From Actinobacteria bacterium UBA2541 (lineage in GTDB: Bacteria > Actinomycetota > Actinomycetes > Nanopelagicales > Nanopelagicaceae), in the NCBI GenBank assembly GCA_002340925.1, contig DDMR01000011.1, positions 33,369 through 42,282 on the forward strand: a DNA stretch of 8,914 nt. Reading direction: 5' to 3'. Positions 6,377-8,914 of this stretch are shown here, in pieces. Positions within the stretch are counted from its first letter, which is position 1, and every line of letters starts with the position of its first letter. The position numbers were made by a program, and so were the translations under genes. The notes beneath the pieces were generated by a model. The model saw only the letters and a program-made list of their open reading frames with translations, did not search any database and was not told the origin of the DNA.

Positions 6377-8262
6377 TGCGTGACCACCCAAATCGCTGCG
6401 ATCAGAGCAACTGCACCCACCAGGATTAGTGCGGCATAGCTGCGAACATATCCCGTTTGAACTTTGCGTAACTGCGCTCCAGAACCAATTGCTATCTTCC
6501 CAATCCCCCGCACAGCTCCATCGACGACGCGTTCATCAATTTTTACAAGCGCAGATGTAATAGCTTGGCCAGGACGCATAAATAGCGCCTCATTTATGTC
6601 ATCTTGTAATAAATCACGACGTGCAAAGCGCGTAAATGTTGAAACGCTTTCGGGAGCTACCTCGTCCACATCGGAGAGTTGATACTTAATTACAGCGCTG
6701 GCTACGCCTATGGCAACCATTAAAAGAGTTAAACCCGAGACAACAATCGGTGCAAGCAGTTCTTGATGTTCGCCATGCTCTTCAAAGAGCGGTTCAAGCC
6801 AATGCTTAAGGGCGTTACCTCGTGATAATAAAAAGCCTGATGTAACCGAACCGATAGCAAGTATCGCCATTGGCGCCCACATCAAAATTGGGGATTCATG
6901 TGGGTGTTGATCTTCATCCCAACGCTTTGGACTCGTGAAAGTTAAGATCATTACACGCGTCATATAGAAAGCAGTTATAGCTGCTCCAAGAAGGGCGGTG
7001 GATCCGAGTAAAATTCCCTTTAATCCACCTGCGTTAAATGCTGTCTCTATGATCATATCTTTAGAATAGAAACCAGCAAACGGCGGGACACCAATAATTG
7101 CAAGATACCCAAGCCCGAAAGTAATAAATGTAATTGGCATAAATTTGCGTAGCGCTCCATATTTACGCATATTCACTTCATCGTTCATTCCATGCATTAC
7201 CGATCCAGCACCCAAGAACATACCGGCCTTAAAGAAGCCATGAGTTAGTAGATGCATTATTGCAAATGCATATCCAGCAGGCCCTAGGCCAGCTCCCAAA
7301 ATCATGTAACCAATTTGCGACATGGTCGATGCTGCCAGAACTTTTTTAATATCATCTTTTGCTGTACCAACTATGGCTCCGAACATGAGAGTTATCGCGC
7401 CAACTATTAATACTAAGAGTTGCGCTGTTGGAGCTGCTTCAAAGACGAAGTTGGAGCGAACTATTAAGTAAACTCCTGCTGTAACCATAGTTGCTGCGTG
7501 AATTAACGCAGATACTGGAGTCGGACCAGCCATGGCATCGCCTAGCCAAGCTTGAAGTGGGAATTGCGCAGATTTGCCGACTGCTGCAATTAATAACGCA
7601 ACTCCTATTGCGGTCATTGTTGCCTCTGAAGCGTAGTGCGCCTGCTCTTTTACACCACTAAATGAGACTGTCCCGAGGCTGGCAAAGGCAATCATGATTG
7701 CAAAGGAAAGCCCCATATCGCCGATGCGGTTCATTACAAATGCCTTCTTCGAAGCAGTTGCATAAGCTTGCTTTTGATTCCAGAACCCGATTAAAAGATA
7801 TGAGGCAAGTCCCACGCCTTCCCAGCCAACATAGAGATTTAAATAGGAATCGCCCAAGACAAGTAATAACATCGCTGCGATGAAGAGATTTAAGTATGCA
7901 AAGAATCTTCGTCGGTCTTTGTCGTGCGACATATAAGAAATTGAATATATATGAATTAGCGTGCCCACTCCTGTAATTAGGAGAACAAAGCAGATCGATA
8001 ATTGATCGAGTAGTAGTGATGCATCTACATTAAATGAGCCCACGCTGATCCAGTTAAAGAGTTTCTGAGTAACTGGTCTATTTTCTGTTTCGCGGCTGAG
8101 CATCTCAGAGAGTTGGAATAGCCCAACTGCAAATGAGCTCGCTGAAAGAGCAGTAGCCAGTAAGTGTCCCCACTTATCTGCTTTCCGTCCTAGTAGGAGA
8201 AGGAGGAGCGAACCGATCAGTGGTAGCGCAATTAAGTAAACGATTCCGTTATTTGTAACCAT
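6373..8262 (-). CDS. nuoL: NADH-quinone oxidoreductase subunit L
   Basis: This 629-residue protein is the distal antiporter-like subunit of complex I and carries the long lateral helix. Diagnostic residues are Glu148 in [16 protein letters not shown], Lys230 in [14 protein letters not shown], His255 in [17 protein letters not shown], His337, His341 and Lys345 in [14 protein letters not shown], and Lys401/Asp402 in GFYSKDM. They match the proton path of E. coli NuoL. LGDAM in place of the common LPDAM is, as I recall, usual in Actinobacteria. The C-terminal part (about 540-605) contains [13 protein letters not shown] and the amphipathic lateral-helix region, ending in a last membrane helix (about 608-627). 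It follows nuoK by 2 bases, with a weak GAAGAGA ribosome site, and its TGA overlaps the nuoM ATG by 4 bases. Confidence 0.97.
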   Translation of the reverse strand: MVTNNGIVYLIALPLIGSLLLLLLGRKADKWGHLLATALSASSFAVGLFQLSEMLSRETENRPVTQKLFNWISVGSFNVDASLLLDQLSICFVLLITGVGTLIHIYSISYMSHDKDRRRFFAYLNLFIAAMLLLVLGDSYLNLYVGWEGVGLASYLLIGFWNQKQAYATASKKAFVMNRIGDMGLSFAIMIAFASLGTVSFSGVKEQAHYASEATMTAIGVALLIAAVGKSAQFPLQAWLGDAMAGPTPVSALIHAATMVTAGVYLIVRSNFVFEAAPTAQLLVLIVGAITLMFGAIVGTAKDDIKKVLAASTMSQIGYMILGAGLGPAGYAFAIMHLLTHGFFKAGMFLGAGSVMHGMNDEVNMRKYGALRKFMPITFITFGLGYLAIIGVPPFAGFYSKDMIIETAFNAGGLKGILLGSTALLGAAITAFYMTRVMILTFTSPKRWDEDQHPHESPILMWAPMAILAIGSVTSGFLLSRGNALKHWLEPLFEEHGEHQELLAPIVVSGLTLLMVAIGVASAVIKYQLSDVDEVAPESVSTFTRFARRDLLQDDINEALFMRPGQAITSALVKIDERVVDGAVRGIGKIAIGSGAQLRKVQTGYVRSYAALILVGAVALIAAIWVVTQ

Positions 8263-8264
8263 AA

Positions 8265-8564
8265 TTATCTCTTCAACAAATTAGCATCATCAATTGATGC
8301 AGAGCGTCTTGAACGGTAAATCGTAACAATTATCGCAAGTCCTACAACTACTTCACAAGCAGCGACCACCATTGTAAAGAATGCCACTACTTGGCCATCA
8401 AGTGTTCCGTTGATTCGCGAGAAAGTGACTAAAGTTAAATTAGCTGCATTGAGCATCAATTCAACACACATGAAGACAACGATGGCATTGCGGCGAACTA
8501 CAACACCAACTGCGCCAATTGTAAAAAGAATCGCAGATAGGTAGAGGTAGTTGTCAAGGCTCAT
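8265..8564 (-). CDS. nuoK: NADH-quinone oxidoreductase subunit K
   Basis: This 99-residue protein of three membrane helices is an exact fit for NuoK (E. coli 100). It links NuoJ/A to the antiporter-like subunits in the proton path. The two conserved buried glutamates are present, in [16 protein letters not shown] (about residue 35) and [13 protein letters not shown] (about residue 70). The ATG overlaps the nuoJ stop by one base (TAATG). A strong GGAGGAG Shine-Dalgarno (8570-8576 on the minus strand) lies 5 bases before it inside the nuoJ end, so NuoK can recruit ribosomes itself. The short charged C-terminal tail ([15 protein letters not shown]) is ordinary. Confidence 0.97.
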   Translation of the reverse strand: MSLDNYLYLSAILFTIGAVGVVVRRNAIVVFMCVELMLNAANLTLVTFSRINGTLDGQVVAFFTMVVAACEVVVGLAIIVTIYRSRRSASIDDANLLKR

Positions 8565-8914
8565 TACTTCTCCTCCACAACAGATGTGTCAACGTTATCT
8601 AATTGGAATTGCGCTGAATCAATTACATCTCCACGTGCTTTAAGTGTTGCGGAGATAGATGTTGGCGCTGGAGTTCCATCTGGCAAAAGTGCCGGTACGT
8701 CTACTGCATTATGTCGAGCAAATACGCCTGGGCCAGGCAGTCCGGCTGCGCCTGCTAGTGAACCACTGCGAAAACGGTTAGTAGCTTGCTCCCGCTGAGT
8801 AGGACGCATATTAGTTCTTTGCTGGTGAGCTAAGACCATTGCTCCCAACGCGGCAGTAATCAATAGCGCAGAAACTACTTCAAATGGCCAAATATATTTT
8901 GCGAAAAGTAGCTG
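8564..8914 (-). CDS. nuoJ: NADH-quinone oxidoreductase subunit J, C-terminal part
   Basis: The gene runs off the right edge; the last 116 residues are visible and the frame is open to the edge. An apparent TTG start at 8863 is internal, because residues before it continue the protein ([29 protein letters not shown]). This segment is the last membrane helix of NuoJ with its conserved PFE glutamate, 12 residues in from the edge. After the helix comes an 83-residue hydrophilic tail containing [20 protein letters not shown] and [11 protein letters not shown]. The tail is much longer than in E. coli NuoJ but, as I recall, of a kind usual in Actinobacteria. It probably faces the cytoplasm; its job is unknown. 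The N-terminal helices are outside the window. Confidence 0.92.
   Translation of the reverse strand, partial: QLLFAKYIWPFEVVSALLITAALGAMVLAHQQRTNMRPTQREQATNRFRSGSLAGAAGLPGPGVFARHNAVDVPALLPDGTPAPTSISATLKARGDVIDSAQFQLDNVDTSVVEEK

Noticed and set aside
6377..6391. Upstream TTG start for nuoM
   Set aside because: ATG at 6376 gives the usual N-terminus and the common 4-base ATGA overlap with nuoL.
8564..8863. Complete 99-residue gene starting at TTG 8863
   Set aside because: The same frame continues to the window edge with typical NuoJ sequence (PFEVVSALL), so this is an internal codon of a truncated nuoJ.

Overview
Host: the window reads as a free-living actinobacterium with modest GC content. 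I judge the GC as mid-40s percent by eye and did not compute it. The evidence is an actinobacterial style of NuoJ, NuoL and NuoN (long NuoJ tail with a [17 protein letters not shown] block, LGDAM in NuoL, a 25-residue loop in NuoN), frequent GTG and TTG starts, and a polyprenyl diphosphate synthase attached to the end of the nuo operon. Freshwater planktonic Actinobacteria (Nanopelagicales/acI-like) would fit, but that placement is inference.

Layout, right to left on the minus strand: the end of the respiratory complex I operon runs nuoJ (cut by the window edge), nuoK, nuoL, nuoM, nuoN, then a long-chain polyprenyl diphosphate synthase. Every junction either overlaps by 1 to 4 bases or has a 2-base gap, so this looks like one tightly coupled transcription unit. 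These genes encode the proton-pumping membrane arm of NADH:quinone oxidoreductase. The last gene probably makes the isoprenoid tail of its quinone (menaquinone).

On the plus strand, converging on that operon, are yajQ (1003-1491) and rarD (1492-2382). They abut with no spacer and share a reading frame. The 3' end of rarD overlaps the 3' end of the synthase gene by 33 bases.

Left of yajQ is a 307-base non-coding stretch (696-1002) with several small inverted repeats and possible promoters for the divergent genes. A copC-like gene then runs on the minus strand (75-695). It encodes a membrane-anchored periplasmic-type copper-binding protein. Bases 1-74 hold no gene I can support; they include a GC-rich stretch followed by seven T's that could be the tail of a terminator for something outside the window.

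Overall this is mainly housekeeping sequence. I found no mobile element, CRISPR array, tRNA, rRNA or convincing new system. The points worth checking are gene-junction architecture, the odd TTG start of rarD, the copC variant and the structured intergenic region.
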